Origin: Dehalococcoidia bacterium
Lineage (GTDB): Bacteria > Chloroflexota > Dehalococcoidia > Bin125
DNA length: 64,000 nucleotides
Direction: 5' to 3'
Assembly (NCBI GenBank): GCA_022828105.1
Contig: JAJEJC010000001.1
Span: 300,090-364,089, forward strand
The notes below the pieces were generated by a model that did no database searches, was not told the DNA's origin, and saw only the letters and a list, made by a program, of their open reading frames with translations. Shown piece after piece: positions 42,805-51,996 of the stretch (position 1 is its first letter; the number at the start of each line of letters is the position of its first letter). The translations under genes and the position numbers were made by a program.

Positions 42805-44439
42805 ATGACCAGGCGAGCAACCAGACTTGCCATGCTGCCGGCATTGATGCTGTTGATCGTCGCCTCCTCGGCGCTGGTCCACGACACCGGCCGTGCGTCG
42901 ACGCAAGGCGCGCTGTCGGTGACGGCGTCTCCGAGGGCCATTCTGGCCCATGGCGGACAGTCGCAGATCACGGTGCGGATTCCGGTCGGCGCGGCGGGCG
43001 GTGAATCACGAGTCGAACTCTCGACCGAGCTTGGCGCGTTCACGGCATCGAGCGGGCCGACGGAGATCACGGCTCCATTGCGCGATGTAGGCAACGACAT
43101 CCTCGGCGCGCATGTGCTGCTATTCGCCGATGGTCGCGCCGGCACAACGGTCATCACCGCGCAGGTCGGATCGCTGGTCGACACGGTGACCGTCACTCTG
43201 ATCGGCGAGCCGCGAGAGCTTCGTCTGCTCCAACCGACCGCCGGAGCCAACCTCGACGCCTCTCGGCAGCACCAGATTCGTGTCGTCGCAAGGGACAGCG
43301 CCGGAGTCAGGGTGCCTTCTGCCGATTTGACGCTGGAACTGATCGATCCGCCGCAAGATGCCCGGTTGCGCAGCGGAACAGAGTCAAGCTCGACGACCGT
43401 GACCGTAACCACAAACCAGAGCGGCGAGGCTGGAGTGACGCTCACCTCCGGACCGGGCAGTGTGCGAATCCTGGCAAGCAGCGGTTCGGCCGAACTCAGC
43501 ATCGAGTTCCGGCTCTACGGCGCGCCGACGACGTTGCGCATTGTGCCGGTCGCCGCAAGCGCGATCGAACGCGGAACGGTCGGCGATGCCGGGTCGCTCC
43601 AGGTGTTGTTGCTCGACGAGCGCCAGCAGGGCGTGCCCAACGGTCGTATTCGGTTCCTGCCCGAGGGCGGACTGGTCGTATCGTCCGACGGCGACGGCGA
43701 GTCGCTGGTCACCGACGACTCGGGACGCGCCCGCGTGCACCTCGACGCCAGCAATGCCCGCCTGGGCGTGCGCACACTGACCGCGACCTGGACATCGGGC
43801 AAGCTGATGCTCAGCGACGATGTGGAGATTCGCGTGACCGGTCCTCCCGTAGCGCTCTATCTCACCGCCGAGGAAGCGCTGTCCGACGTCGGTGAACTCC
43901 TCATCGAGGAGTTTGCCGCACTGACCCGATACCGGGTGACGGCTGAAGTGGTCGATGAACTTGGCCAACCGGTTGCCGGCGCGTACCAGGTGCGCTGGCG
44001 ACCACTGGTCTCGGGCGCGGGCGCGCACGTCGATCCAATCGAAAGCACGACGAACGAGGGGATCGCCATGGCGACCTTCAGCCTGGAGCATCTGGACGCT
44101 GTCCCTCAAGTCGAATCGACCTGGGCGCAGGCCTGGCTGATCGCGAAGGCGCAAGTCAACAACCGCGGCCTGATCTCCGACTTGCTTGGCGAGGGTGTGC
44201 CGCTCCGTGCGAGCTGGAACAACCTCGTCTGGCTCGGTCCCGAGTTGCCGGTCAGCTTCATTGTCGAATCGATCCTGCACGTCGTCTCGGCGGCCTGGCG
44301 ACAGAACGAGAACGGCGGCTGGCAGGCCTGGTTCACGGCCGACGTACCGGGAGCGGTTGATTTCACCCTGCAGACGGGCGACAGCTTCCACCTCGTACTG
44401 CAGTCGGCGGCACTGCTGCCCAATGTCGAGCGCCGCTAG
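42805..44439 (+). CDS. Secreted protein with Ig-like (invasin/Big-type) domains
   Basis: A 544-residue exported protein: signal peptide (LAMLPALMLLIVASSALVHD), then at least three Ig-like repeats, recognisable by text such as RVVARDSAGVRVPSADLTLEL, QVLLLDERQQGVPNGRIRFL with a GESLVTDDSGRARVHLD follow-up, and AEVVDELGQPVAGAYQVRWRP. The C-terminal 80 residues (WNNLVWLGPELPVSFIVESIL to QTGDSFHLVLQ) form the domain shared with the genes at 31256 and 44490. The ATG at 42805 has GGAGG 4 nt upstream; an earlier ATG at 42757 is less good. Probably a surface or matrix protein. Confidence 0.75.
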   Translation: MTRRATRLAMLPALMLLIVASSALVHDTGRASTQGALSVTASPRAILAHGGQSQITVRIPVGAAGGESRVELSTELGAFTASSGPTEITAPLRDVGNDILGAHVLLFADGRAGTTVITAQVGSLVDTVTVTLIGEPRELRLLQPTAGANLDASRQHQIRVVARDSAGVRVPSADLTLELIDPPQDARLRSGTESSSTTVTVTTNQSGEAGVTLTSGPGSVRILASSGSAELSIEFRLYGAPTTLRIVPVAASAIERGTVGDAGSLQVLLLDERQQGVPNGRIRFLPEGGLVVSSDGDGESLVTDDSGRARVHLDASNARLGVRTLTATWTSGKLMLSDDVEIRVTGPPVALYLTAEEALSDVGELLIEEFAALTRYRVTAEVVDELGQPVAGAYQVRWRPLVSGAGAHVDPIESTTNEGIAMATFSLEHLDAVPQVESTWAQAWLIAKAQVNNRGLISDLLGEGVPLRASWNNLVWLGPELPVSFIVESILHVVSAAWRQNENGGWQAWFTADVPGAVDFTLQTGDSFHLVLQSAALLPNVERR

Positions 44440-44489
44440 CGCGAGCATCAATACTCCTCTTCCGGGCGGCGCCGACATAGAGTGATCGT

Positions 44490-46901
44490 GTGAACCTCCG
44501 CACTGCACTCGTGGCGGCCTGCGGTCTGCTGGTCGCCGGACTCTTGTTGACCTTCGCGTCGATCTCGGCGCAGACGACCAACGAGTGGCTGGTGACGTCG
44601 GACGGCGACAGCGGGGAGGGCACGCTTCGCTGGGCGATCGAGGCGGCAAACCGATCAGCGGGCGGCGATGTGATTCGCTTCGCTTCACAGATGACGATCC
44701 GGCCGCGCTCGCCCTTGCCCCTGCTGGAAGACGCTGATATCGCCATCGTCGGATCTGACGGTGCACGTTCCGTCGACACTCTGCCGAGGGTCTGGATTGA
44801 CGGCGAACAGGCCGGCGACGGCGCCGGACTCGAACTGCTTGCGCCGCGCGCCAGGGTGAGCGGCCTGGGCATCTTTGGGTTCGAGCGTTACGGGATCGGC
44901 GTGATCGGAGCCGAAGCCGCAGACGCGCAGCTCGACGGCAACTGGATCGGACTCAACCAGAACGGCCAGGCAGCCCCCAACCGGCTCAGCGGCGTCGCCG
45001 TAATCGCCGGCGCGGCCGGCGCGCGGATCGAGTCCAATCGGATTGGCGGCAACAGCGTCTCCGAACGAACCGGCCACGGGATCGTGGTCGGCGGCGGCGG
45101 CAGTGTCCGAGCGGAGATTGTCGGCAACGTGATCGGCATCACCGCCGACGGACGGCCCGCGCCCAACGACGACGGCATCCTGATTGTCGACTCCGCCCAG
45201 GCCACTATTCGAGGTAACACGATTGGCTACAACCGCGTTGCAGGGATCGAACTGCGAGACACAAGGCTACCCGTCAGGGTCGACGGCAACCGTGTCGGCC
45301 TGCGGCGCGACGGTCAGGCGGCGGCGAACGACGTCGGCATTTACCTGGGCCCGGGATCGTCGGGAGCGCGAGTCGGCTCCAGAGAGGCCAACATCGTGTC
45401 CGGCAACCGCGTCGGAATCGCGGTTGAGCAAGGCGCGCGCGAAGCGCGGATCGAATCCAACTGGATCGGACTCGCTCCGCCCCGCGGCGAGACCACGCTG
45501 ACGGTCAACGCACTGCCCGCCGCAGCGATCATGCCGAATCAGGAGCGCGGCATCTCCGTAATCGCGGGAGCGGCCAAGATCCAAGTCGTGAACAACTACG
45601 TCGCGGCCGGAGATTTTGGCATCGTGATCGATGGTGAAGACACGACCCATGTGAGTCTGACCCGGAACGTGGTCGCCGGCGCCCGCAGCGGGCGGACCGA
45701 AGCCGCTATCGATGTTCGCGGCGGAGCAGAAATCGCAATCGGCGGGGACCGTGGCTACGGAAACGACGTCTGCGGCGCTGAGTACGGCATTCGCATCGCC
45801 CGGACCGAGGAGCCGAGCGTGCGGTCAAACGCCGTGGGAGCCGGCGCGGCAACGCGCGTCAACTTCGACAGCGACGCAGACATGCGCTGGGGCATCAGGC
45901 TCGAGCAGGGAGTGGTGGGCGCGGTCGTTCAGCAGAACCATCTGGCGGAGATTTCCAGCGCGGCCATTTCCGTGGTCGGAGTTGAGTCGCAGGACAACAA
46001 CCTCACCCGGAACCGCTACGGATGGAACGGCATCGACATCGATCTCGGCGCGGACGGCGTGACGGCCAACGACGTGCGGGACCGTGATCGCGGGCCGAAC
46101 GGACTGCTCAACCGCCCGGTGATTGTCGATCACCGCGTTGAGCGGATTGGCAACGCCAACTTCCGCAACACCTTTCAAGGGAGCGCCACTTCCGGTTCAT
46201 ACGTTGAGATCTATGTCTGGCGGGATAGTCGCTGGGATCGGATCGCCCGCAGCCGTCCCGCACGGCAGGGCAAGTGGACGGCCACCACTACGGTCATCCC
46301 CCGGGCGCCGATCCGTGCGCTGGCCGTGACCGGACCCGGAGCCACCTCCGAGTTCTCCGATGTTTTCCTGCCCTCACAGCGCGTCCGCCTGAGCGAAGGA
46401 CTCGTGCGCTTCGCGTGGACCGGCCCGGAGATGGCTATCGCCGACGGACTGGAGCCGATCGCCCGCTGGGTCGACGCCGCCTGGCGCTGGAACGCGGCGC
46501 TGAATCGCTGGGATGGATGGTCGCCGAAGATTCCACACCTGGCGTCGTCCTCTGAGTTTCGTCTTCGCACCGGCGATGTCTTGCACGTCCGCCTGTCGGG
46601 ACGGCCTCCGGCCGACTTCTTTGTCCCAGCCGGCGCAGCGCTCCCCGAGCCCGAGTCGATCGAACTCCGGACCGGCTACAACAGCGTCGCCTGGTTGGGT
46701 GGAGGCGCACATGGTCTGGACGTGCTTGAACGGCTGGAGGCGTCGGCCTCCGGCCTGATCGGGACCCTCTGGCAGTGGCATGACGGCGAGTGGGAACTGA
46801 CCTGGCCGTATCTGATCGGTGCCCGTAATCCAGGGACCTGGGAATTCCCCGTCTTCTGGATTCGCGCAACCCGCGACGGAACACTGGGCCCGCCGGAGTA
46901 G
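44490..46901 (+). CDS. Secreted right-handed beta-helix protein
   Basis: An 803-residue exported protein with a signal peptide (LVAACGLLVAGLLLTFASISAQ). The start of the mature part (WLVTSDGDSGEGTLRWAIEAANRSAGGDVIRF) is the CSLREA/parallel beta-helix entry motif. Repeats of G-N-x-I-G-x-N type (NWIGLNQNGQAAPNRLSGV, NVIGITADGRPAPNDDGI and others) run to about residue 520. Two copies of the shared C-terminal domain follow (EGLVRFAWTGPEMAIADGLEPI and TGYNSVAWLGGGAHGLDVLERL). It likely binds or modifies polysaccharide or acts as a surface fibre. GTG start. Confidence 0.78.
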   Translation: MNLRTALVAACGLLVAGLLLTFASISAQTTNEWLVTSDGDSGEGTLRWAIEAANRSAGGDVIRFASQMTIRPRSPLPLLEDADIAIVGSDGARSVDTLPRVWIDGEQAGDGAGLELLAPRARVSGLGIFGFERYGIGVIGAEAADAQLDGNWIGLNQNGQAAPNRLSGVAVIAGAAGARIESNRIGGNSVSERTGHGIVVGGGGSVRAEIVGNVIGITADGRPAPNDDGILIVDSAQATIRGNTIGYNRVAGIELRDTRLPVRVDGNRVGLRRDGQAAANDVGIYLGPGSSGARVGSREANIVSGNRVGIAVEQGAREARIESNWIGLAPPRGETTLTVNALPAAAIMPNQERGISVIAGAAKIQVVNNYVAAGDFGIVIDGEDTTHVSLTRNVVAGARSGRTEAAIDVRGGAEIAIGGDRGYGNDVCGAEYGIRIARTEEPSVRSNAVGAGAATRVNFDSDADMRWGIRLEQGVVGAVVQQNHLAEISSAAISVVGVESQDNNLTRNRYGWNGIDIDLGADGVTANDVRDRDRGPNGLLNRPVIVDHRVERIGNANFRNTFQGSATSGSYVEIYVWRDSRWDRIARSRPARQGKWTATTTVIPRAPIRALAVTGPGATSEFSDVFLPSQRVRLSEGLVRFAWTGPEMAIADGLEPIARWVDAAWRWNAALNRWDGWSPKIPHLASSSEFRLRTGDVLHVRLSGRPPADFFVPAGAALPEPESIELRTGYNSVAWLGGGAHGLDVLERLEASASGLIGTLWQWHDGEWELTWPYLIGARNPGTWEFPVFWIRATRDGTLGPPE

Positions 46902-46920
46902 CCGCCAACGCGGATGGAGT

Positions 46921-47424
46921 CTACGCACCTTCGTCGGTGGCCAGCGTTTCGACTGCGATCAGCACCACGATGGCTCGATCTCCTTCTTGCGAGATACGCA
47001 ACTCGCCGCGGAAGTCCGGATTGTCGGCGTCGCGGAACGTAATGAAGTCGACGCCGGCGCGCTGCGGATCGGCGGTGACGCGCCAGGGATCGGTGTCGAG
47101 GCGGGAGCGGAACCAGCTATACAGGTCGTCGGCGTGTTCGTCGTCCGATTGCCAGCCGATGATCAGCTCGCGCCGCGTTTGCGTGTCGGTGAAGGCGGAG
47201 CCGAGCAGATCGAGCTGCTCGTGCTCGGGAAAGCTGGGCGGCAATTCGTCGACCATGCCCTGCACGCGCACGTCGGAGATCGCGGTGCGGTCCGACTGCA
47301 GCAGGTAGTTGCGGAACAGGCGTTGAGCAGCCAGGCGTTCCTCGTCGTCGCTGTTCTGACACGCAGCGGCCAGGCCGGCGATGAACAGGACAGGCAGCAC
47401 GAGCAAGACCGAGAGGTGAGTCAT
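46921..47424 (-). CDS. Putative lipoprotein, unknown function
   Basis: A 167-residue protein with a lipoprotein signal (LSVLLVLPVLFIAGLAAAC, lipidated Cys22), then an acidic mature part that includes AQRLFRNYLLQSDRTAISDVRVQGMVDELPPSF and ending in a beta-rich segment (FRGELRISQEGDRAIVVLIAVETL). I do not recognise a family. The ATG at 47424 is preferred to an in-frame start that would overlap tRNA-His. Confidence 0.6.
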   Translation of the reverse strand: MTHLSVLLVLPVLFIAGLAAACQNSDDEERLAAQRLFRNYLLQSDRTAISDVRVQGMVDELPPSFPEHEQLDLLGSAFTDTQTRRELIIGWQSDDEHADDLYSWFRSRLDTDPWRVTADPQRAGVDFITFRDADNPDFRGELRISQEGDRAIVVLIAVETLATDEGA

Positions 47425-47472
47425 CGGGGTGCTCCTCAGTTGATGCGGCGAGACAGGACGACGGGATAGGAG

Positions 47473-47550
47473 TGGGGTGGACGGTGGGATTCGAACCCAC
47501 GAATACCAGGGCCACAACCTGGCGCCTTAGGCCTCTAGGCGACGCCCACC
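47473..47550 (-). tRNA. tRNA-His (GTG), CCA encoded
   Basis: On the minus strand the anticodon arm is CCAGG-TTGTGGC-CCTGG with anticodon GTG. The acceptor GTGGGCG pairs with CGTCCAC (one G-T). An extra 5' G (position 47550) can pair with C73, the hallmark of tRNA-His. The T-arm GTGGG-TTCGAAT-CCCAC is perfect, and CCA is encoded at 47473-47475. Confidence 0.95.
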
Positions 47551-47602
47551 ACGCTCCATCAGCGTATCACCGACCGTTGGGGCAATGGAGACACGCCAGC
47601 GT

Positions 47603-47731
47603 TCCCTCTCCCCCGCGAAGACGAGCGAGATGCACTCACGTTTCCCCTCTCCCCCCGCTCTCAGCGGGAGATGCGTTCGCTTCTCCCCTCTCCCCCCGCA
47701 GAGCGGAGGGAGAGGCCGAAGGCAGAGGGGG
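47603..47731 (+). repeat. Cluster of three palindromic elements (forward)
   Basis: Units at 47603-47637 (degenerate), 47644-47674 (first hairpin only) and 47683-47731 (with second hairpin CCGAAGG and GAGGGGG). Together with the reverse copy at 47757 they fill the 279-bp gap between tRNA-His and mgtE. No gene is visible here. Confidence 0.8.
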
Positions 47732-47756
47732 CTCCGTCCATCGCGGCGTTGGGCGT

Positions 47757-47809
47757 GCCCCCCTCTGTCCCTACAGGACATCTCCTCCCGCTCTGCGGGG
47801 GGAGAGGGG
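47757..47809 (-). repeat. Palindromic element, reverse
   Basis: A reverse copy with second hairpin TGTCC-CTACA-GGACA and a first hairpin with G6. It lies 20 bp downstream of the mgtE stop codon and could serve as its terminator. Confidence 0.83.
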
Positions 47810-47829
47810 TTATACCGTCGCAGCAGGTC

Positions 47830-49227
47830 TCACGTGATCCGATCGATCAACAGCGCAGCGAGGCCGAGGAAGAAGAGGAAGCCGAGCATGTCGGTCGCGG
47901 TCGTGACGAAAATGCTGGCCGCGAGCGCCGGATCTGCGCCCAGCGCGCGAAGCAGCAGCGGGATCAGCAGGCCGAACAGACCGGCCACAATCATCGTGCC
48001 CAGCATCGCCGCGCCCACGGCCACGCCGAGCCAGGGATTGTCCTGCCAGACCCATCCGACCGCTCCGACCAACAGCCCGAAGGCGATGCCCGACGCGATG
48101 CCGATCACCACTTCGCGGGGCAGTACGACGCGGGTGAAGTGCCGGTCGAATTCGCCCAGCGCCATGGCCCGAACGGCAAGCGTCGTGACTTGCATGCCGG
48201 CGTTGCCGCCCTGTCCTGCGATGATTGGCAGGAAGATCGCGAGCGCGGCAACCCTCGCCAGGGTGCTCTCGAAGGCCGCCACGACCGCTGCCGCCGCGAA
48301 TGCCGTGGCCAGGTTGAGCAGCAGCCAGGGCAAGCGACGACGCAAGGCAGTCGCAAGCGGTGCGGTGAGTGCCTCGTCATCAACCAGGCCGACCAACCGG
48401 TACATGTCTTCGGTCGCTTCCTGCTGCGCGATGTCGAGCAGATCGTCGGCGGTCGTCACACCGACCAGCCTGCCCTCGTGATCGAGCACGGGCAGAGAGT
48501 GAAGTCCGAAGCGCTGCAGAATCTTGAGCGCGTCCTCCTGGTCCATGTCAGTCATCACCGTCGGTCCGACCGGCTCCATCAGGTCGCGCAGTGCGGTCAT
48601 GGGCTGGGCGAAGACGAGGGCATGCAGCCCGACCGAGCCGAGCAGCACGCCCTCGCTGTCGACGATGTAGACGGTGTCCTGCACGGTGGGCGCGGGCGCG
48701 GTAGCGCGCAGCACGCTGAGCGCCTGCTCGGCGGCGAGGTGGGGGTTAAGCACCATCAGCTCGGGCGCCATGATGCCGCCGGCCGACTCATCGTCGTGTT
48801 GCAGCAGCGGCTCGACCAGGCCGGCCTTGGGCAAGCGGTCGAGCACCATCTCGGCATCGCCGACCGGAAGCGCGTGCAACACGTCCGCGCCGAGCTGCGC
48901 CGTCGTCTGGTCGAGCGCGGCCGTCAACTGCGGTATCGCAACATCCGGCGCGACGTGTTCCAACTCCTCCGGGGTGAGGAAGGGCAACAGCTCGGCCAGC
49001 GTGTGCGAGTCGATCCGGTCGAGCAACCTACGCCGCTCGCGATGATCGAGCGCCGCCAGTGCATCGGCCTGGTCGGCAGGATGGAGGTTGTGCAACAGCG
49101 CGGCGGCGGTAGCCAGCTCGCCGGCGTCGACGCGAGCGACCACGTCCCAGACGGCGGCGGAGGGCTCCTCGATGTCGCTGAAACGGCGGGTCGAGCGTGC
49201 GTGCTGGCTGGGAGTGGGTTGAACCAT
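47830..49227 (-). CDS. mgtE: MgtE-type magnesium transporter
   Basis: A 465-residue Mg2+ channel. The N-terminal superhelical MgtE_N domain (residues about 20-140; LLHNLHPADQADALAAL) is followed by two CBS domains (PTVQDTVYIVDSEGVLLGSV and LHSLPVLDHEGRLVGVTTADDLLDI) and five membrane helices, with the pore signature IAGQGGNAGMQVTTLAVRAMALGE. The cytoplasmic domains close the pore when Mg2+ is high. The ATG at 49227 is preferred to the TTG one codon earlier. Confidence 0.93.
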   Translation of the reverse strand: MVQPTPSQHARSTRRFSDIEEPSAAVWDVVARVDAGELATAAALLHNLHPADQADALAALDHRERRRLLDRIDSHTLAELLPFLTPEELEHVAPDVAIPQLTAALDQTTAQLGADVLHALPVGDAEMVLDRLPKAGLVEPLLQHDDESAGGIMAPELMVLNPHLAAEQALSVLRATAPAPTVQDTVYIVDSEGVLLGSVGLHALVFAQPMTALRDLMEPVGPTVMTDMDQEDALKILQRFGLHSLPVLDHEGRLVGVTTADDLLDIAQQEATEDMYRLVGLVDDEALTAPLATALRRRLPWLLLNLATAFAAAAVVAAFESTLARVAALAIFLPIIAGQGGNAGMQVTTLAVRAMALGEFDRHFTRVVLPREVVIGIASGIAFGLLVGAVGWVWQDNPWLGVAVGAAMLGTMIVAGLFGLLIPLLLRALGADPALAASIFVTTATDMLGFLFFLGLAALLIDRIT

Positions 49228-49264
49228 CAAAGCATCCGCGGAGCGCGCGATAAGCTGGGATCGT

Positions 49265-49340
49265 GCGCCCGTAGCTCAGCGGAGAGAGCACCAGGCTTCG
49301 GACCTGGGGGTCGGGGGTTCGAGTCCCTCCGGGCGTGCCA
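49265..49340 (+). tRNA. tRNA-Arg (TCG), CCA encoded
   Basis: Acceptor GCGCCCG pairs with CGGGCGT, D-arm GCTC/GAGC, anticodon arm CCAGG-CTTCGGA-CCTGG with anticodon TCG (reads CGA), and T-arm with GGTTCGAGTCC. CCA is encoded at 49338-49340. Confidence 0.95.
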
Positions 49341-49456
49341 TACCAGTCTGCCCGAACTTTGCCCAGCGTACAGTCGCCTCGCTAGACGCGTGCGGCGTCT
49401 GGATGTGCGATACCTTGCGAGTGACCTGAGTTGCAGCGCGATGTTGGGAGTGGACG

Positions 49457-50791
49457 ATGTTCATAGGCTGGTTTACCGAACGGCCGTATCAGGACCCCGA
49501 GGCGTCGTGGTGGGGACGGACCGGTCGGCGGCTGACCGACCTCGACTCGTCCAACGACGAGTACGACCCGGTGCTGGGCGCAAACCTCTATCACCGCTAC
49601 CTCGACGAGGCGGTGGCGGCCGAGAATGCCGGCTTCGACGGAATCATCCTCAACGAGCATCACTCGACGCCGTTCTGCATGGGCTCGGTGCTCAACGTCG
49701 AGGCGGCAATCCTGGCGCGGATCACGCAGAAGGCCAAGATCTGCCTGTTGGGCAACATCCTGCCGATCTGGGAAGACCCGCTCTGGCTGGCCGAGACGCT
49801 GGCCGAAATCGACATGATCTCCGGCGGGCGACTGATCACGGGTTGGGTGCGCGGGACCGGACGCGAGTCCCTGGCTCACAACTCGCAATCTCCCTACAAC
49901 TGGGAGCGCTACCAGGAGGCCCACGACCTCGTCGTCAAGGCCTGGACCGACGCCGGACCCTTCCGCTGGGAAGGCGAGCACTACGACTACCGCTACGTCA
50001 ATCCGTGGTCGAAGCCGCTGCAAAAGCCGCATCCGCCGATCTGGATTCCCGGCGCGGTCTCGCAGCGCACGGTCGCCTGGGCGGCCGAACGGCGCTACCC
50101 CTACGTGATGCTCGCCACTCGTCTGACGCCGACGCGAGACTCCTTCGCCTACTACGACAAGATCGCCGCCGAATTCGGCTACGAAGCCGGACCGCAGCAT
50201 CGCGGATACCTGTGGAAGGTCCACGTTGACGAGACCGAGGAGCTGGCGGAGGAAGTCGGGCGCAAGTACTTGACCGGTCCCGGCAACATCTTCCTCGAGG
50301 GTTCGCGCGGCGACGTCAAGCGGCACATCCAGAATCTGCCGGGCATGATCGATCGGCGGCGGCTGTTGCCCACGGCCGGCGTGCGCCACGTCGAACAGTC
50401 GCGCGGCACGGACAGTCCGAATCCCGACGAGTACAAGCGCCTCACGCTCGACGCGGCCGAGGGCTTCGCCGACACCGACGACACCTACCAGGGACTGACC
50501 GAGTCGTACTCGATCATCTCGGGCACGCCCAAGACGGTGCTGCCCAAGATTCGTCACGTGCTCGAGTTCATCCGCCCGGGCAGCATCTGCTTCTGGGACG
50601 GCGACGGCTCGATGTCGCACGAGGACTCGATGCGCTCGCTGCGTCTGATGGGCGAAGAGGTCCTGCCCGCCGTGCGCGAAATGGCGAAGGAACTCGACCT
50701 TCCCGGTCCCTTCGATCTCCCCGAATCTGCCGAGCCGGTCGGCATCTCGCCCCAGGCCATGGCCACGGTCGGCAGCGGCGCCCGCTCGTAA
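49457..50791 (+). CDS. LLM-class flavin-dependent oxidoreductase
   Basis: A 444-residue luciferase-like monooxygenase. The TIM-barrel text includes YLDEAVAAENAGFDGIILNEHHSTPFCMGS, LGNILPIWEDPLWLAETLAEIDMISGGRLITGWVRGTG and HPPIWIPGAVSQRTVAWAAER. It would use FMNH2 (or F420H2) with O2 to oxidise a substrate that the sequence does not reveal. Many paralogues of this type are known from SAR202 Chloroflexota. It stands alone between tRNA-Arg and a palindrome-rich gap. Confidence 0.88.
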   Translation: MFIGWFTERPYQDPEASWWGRTGRRLTDLDSSNDEYDPVLGANLYHRYLDEAVAAENAGFDGIILNEHHSTPFCMGSVLNVEAAILARITQKAKICLLGNILPIWEDPLWLAETLAEIDMISGGRLITGWVRGTGRESLAHNSQSPYNWERYQEAHDLVVKAWTDAGPFRWEGEHYDYRYVNPWSKPLQKPHPPIWIPGAVSQRTVAWAAERRYPYVMLATRLTPTRDSFAYYDKIAAEFGYEAGPQHRGYLWKVHVDETEELAEEVGRKYLTGPGNIFLEGSRGDVKRHIQNLPGMIDRRRLLPTAGVRHVEQSRGTDSPNPDEYKRLTLDAAEGFADTDDTYQGLTESYSIISGTPKTVLPKIRHVLEFIRPGSICFWDGDGSMSHEDSMRSLRLMGEEVLPAVREMAKELDLPGPFDLPESAEPVGISPQAMATVGSGARS

Positions 50792-50798
50792 CTACCCA

Positions 50799-50876
50799 GT
50801 CCCTGCGCACGCAGGGACCCGCTTGTCACTCCGTCGTGCTTACGGCGGGGAACGGGTTCCTGCGTGAAGCAGGAAC
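50799..50876. repeat. Second-family hairpins (GTCCCTGCG and GTTCCTGC)
   Basis: GTCCCTGCG-CA-CGCAGGGAC (50799-50818) follows the LLM oxidoreductase stop by 8 bp and may terminate it. GTTCCTGC-GTGAA-GCAGGAAC (50856-50876) follows. The rest of the 203-bp gap to 50995 holds only leader sequence. Confidence 0.65.
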
Positions 50877-50994
50877 TGGGACCCGTGGATTGTTGAGACT
50901 GCGTAAAGCTACGGACTTCACCGTTATCGGTGGGTTGATTGAGCGTGTGCTCTCGGCGCAAAGTGCAGACAGTGCCGGTCGAGAGGACGCGTTA

Positions 50995-51597
50995 ATGCAG
51001 TTCGCCGGAGTCGCGAGGTCGGCGCGACGGTTGATCGCCGTTGGCTTGGTGGCGCTGATCATGTTGACGGGCTGGACCACCATCTCCGCCCAGGATGGCT
51101 CCATGTATCGCTTCTTCGGCTTCGCCGGAGACGTGACAATTGACGGCGAGCCGCTCGAACCTGGCTCGGTGATCGTGGCCACGGTCAACGGCGTCGAAGT
51201 TGGACGAGCCGAGGTCAACGCCGCCGGCGCGTTCGTCCTCGACGTGAACAGCGACAGCTTTGACGAGGCGACCTGCAACGTGGTCTTTGCAGTGAACGGT
51301 CTCGAGGGTCGGCAGTCCGGCGACGACTGTTCGCTGCGGCTGAGGCTGGCGCTACACAGCGGAGATCTTGCCGAAGCGGAAGCAATGAGTGAGGCGGAAC
51401 TGGCAGCGGATGACGACGAGCTATCGCAAGCAGGGCCGATCGTACGGCCCGGAACGCCGCGCACCGGCAGCGGCGGTCTCGCCGAGGCCGAGTCGGCGGC
51501 CAACTGGCCGCGCACGGCGGCAATCACCGCCGTGCTGACGCTCTTCGCCGCACTCGCGGCCCTGGTTCTCAGCCGCCGCAGCGACGGCGCGCAATAG
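50995..51597 (+). CDS. Exported, C-terminally anchored protein with LPXTG-like signal (paralogue)
   Basis: A 200-residue protein with a signal peptide (LIAVGLVALIMLTGWTTISA), a beta-rich domain (FGFAGDVTIDGEPLEPGSVIVATVNGVEVG to NVVFAVNGLEG) with two cysteines, an acidic linker, then TPRTGSGGLAEAE, a membrane helix (AAITAVLTLFAALAALVL) and a short SRRS tail. It has the same architecture and ending as the gene at 28644. The ATG at 50995 follows GAGAGGA. Probably displayed on the cell surface. The partner sortase is not in the window. Confidence 0.65.
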   Translation: MQFAGVARSARRLIAVGLVALIMLTGWTTISAQDGSMYRFFGFAGDVTIDGEPLEPGSVIVATVNGVEVGRAEVNAAGAFVLDVNSDSFDEATCNVVFAVNGLEGRQSGDDCSLRLRLALHSGDLAEAEAMSEAELAADDDELSQAGPIVRPGTPRTGSGGLAEAESAANWPRTAAITAVLTLFAALAALVLSRRSDGAQ

Positions 51598-51662
51598 CGA
51601 TCGGGCTGCTACGCTTACCGAGACTGGCCGCACGAGACGTTGATCAGAGGATTTGACCGCCC

Positions 51663-51875
51663 ATGCTACTGGTGAGCCGCAAAGAGCAGGAGAGCCCGGA
51701 AGCGCTCATCCGCCGCTTCAACAAGATGGTGCAGCGCGACGGTGTGCTGCAAGAATCGCGGCGACGGCGACGGTTCATCAGCAATCGCGAAAAGCAGCGG
51801 CAAGCTGAGCGCCGCGCCGCCCGTCGACGACGGCGAGCCATGGTCAAGGTCCGCCGGCCCCGGATGAGCCGCTAG
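51663..51875 (+). CDS. rpsU: 30S ribosomal protein bS21
   Basis: A 70-residue basic protein with the bS21 pattern ESPEALIRRFNKMVQRDGVLQESRRRRRFISNREKQRQ, followed by an Arg-rich tail that contacts 16S rRNA. The true start may be the GTG at 51672 (VSRKEQES). It is followed by the two-component genes in the same direction. Confidence 0.92.
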   Translation: MLLVSRKEQESPEALIRRFNKMVQRDGVLQESRRRRRFISNREKQRQAERRAARRRRRAMVKVRRPRMSR

Positions 51876-51996
51876 CGCCCAGCCGGCCCCGATTTCCACC
51901 CGTACCCGCTTTACTCAATGCTGACACCGGGCTGACCTGGGCCTGATGACTCTGCGTACCCTCGAACCTGAAGATGGGGACGGAGGGCACCGCAAT

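Noticed and set aside
43384-44766. Open frame of 460 codons on the minus strand
   Set aside because: It is antisense to the secreted Ig-like and beta-helix genes, both of which have signal peptides and domain repeats.
47603-47809. CRISPR array
   Set aside because: The repeated units are imperfect, in both orientations and without regular spacers; they belong to the palindromic element family. No cas genes are present.
47671-50229. Open frame of 852 codons on the plus strand across mgtE and tRNA-Arg
   Set aside because: It is antisense to the well-supported mgtE gene, runs through a tRNA gene, has no recognisable domain and shows the Arg/His-rich composition of a high-GC shadow frame.
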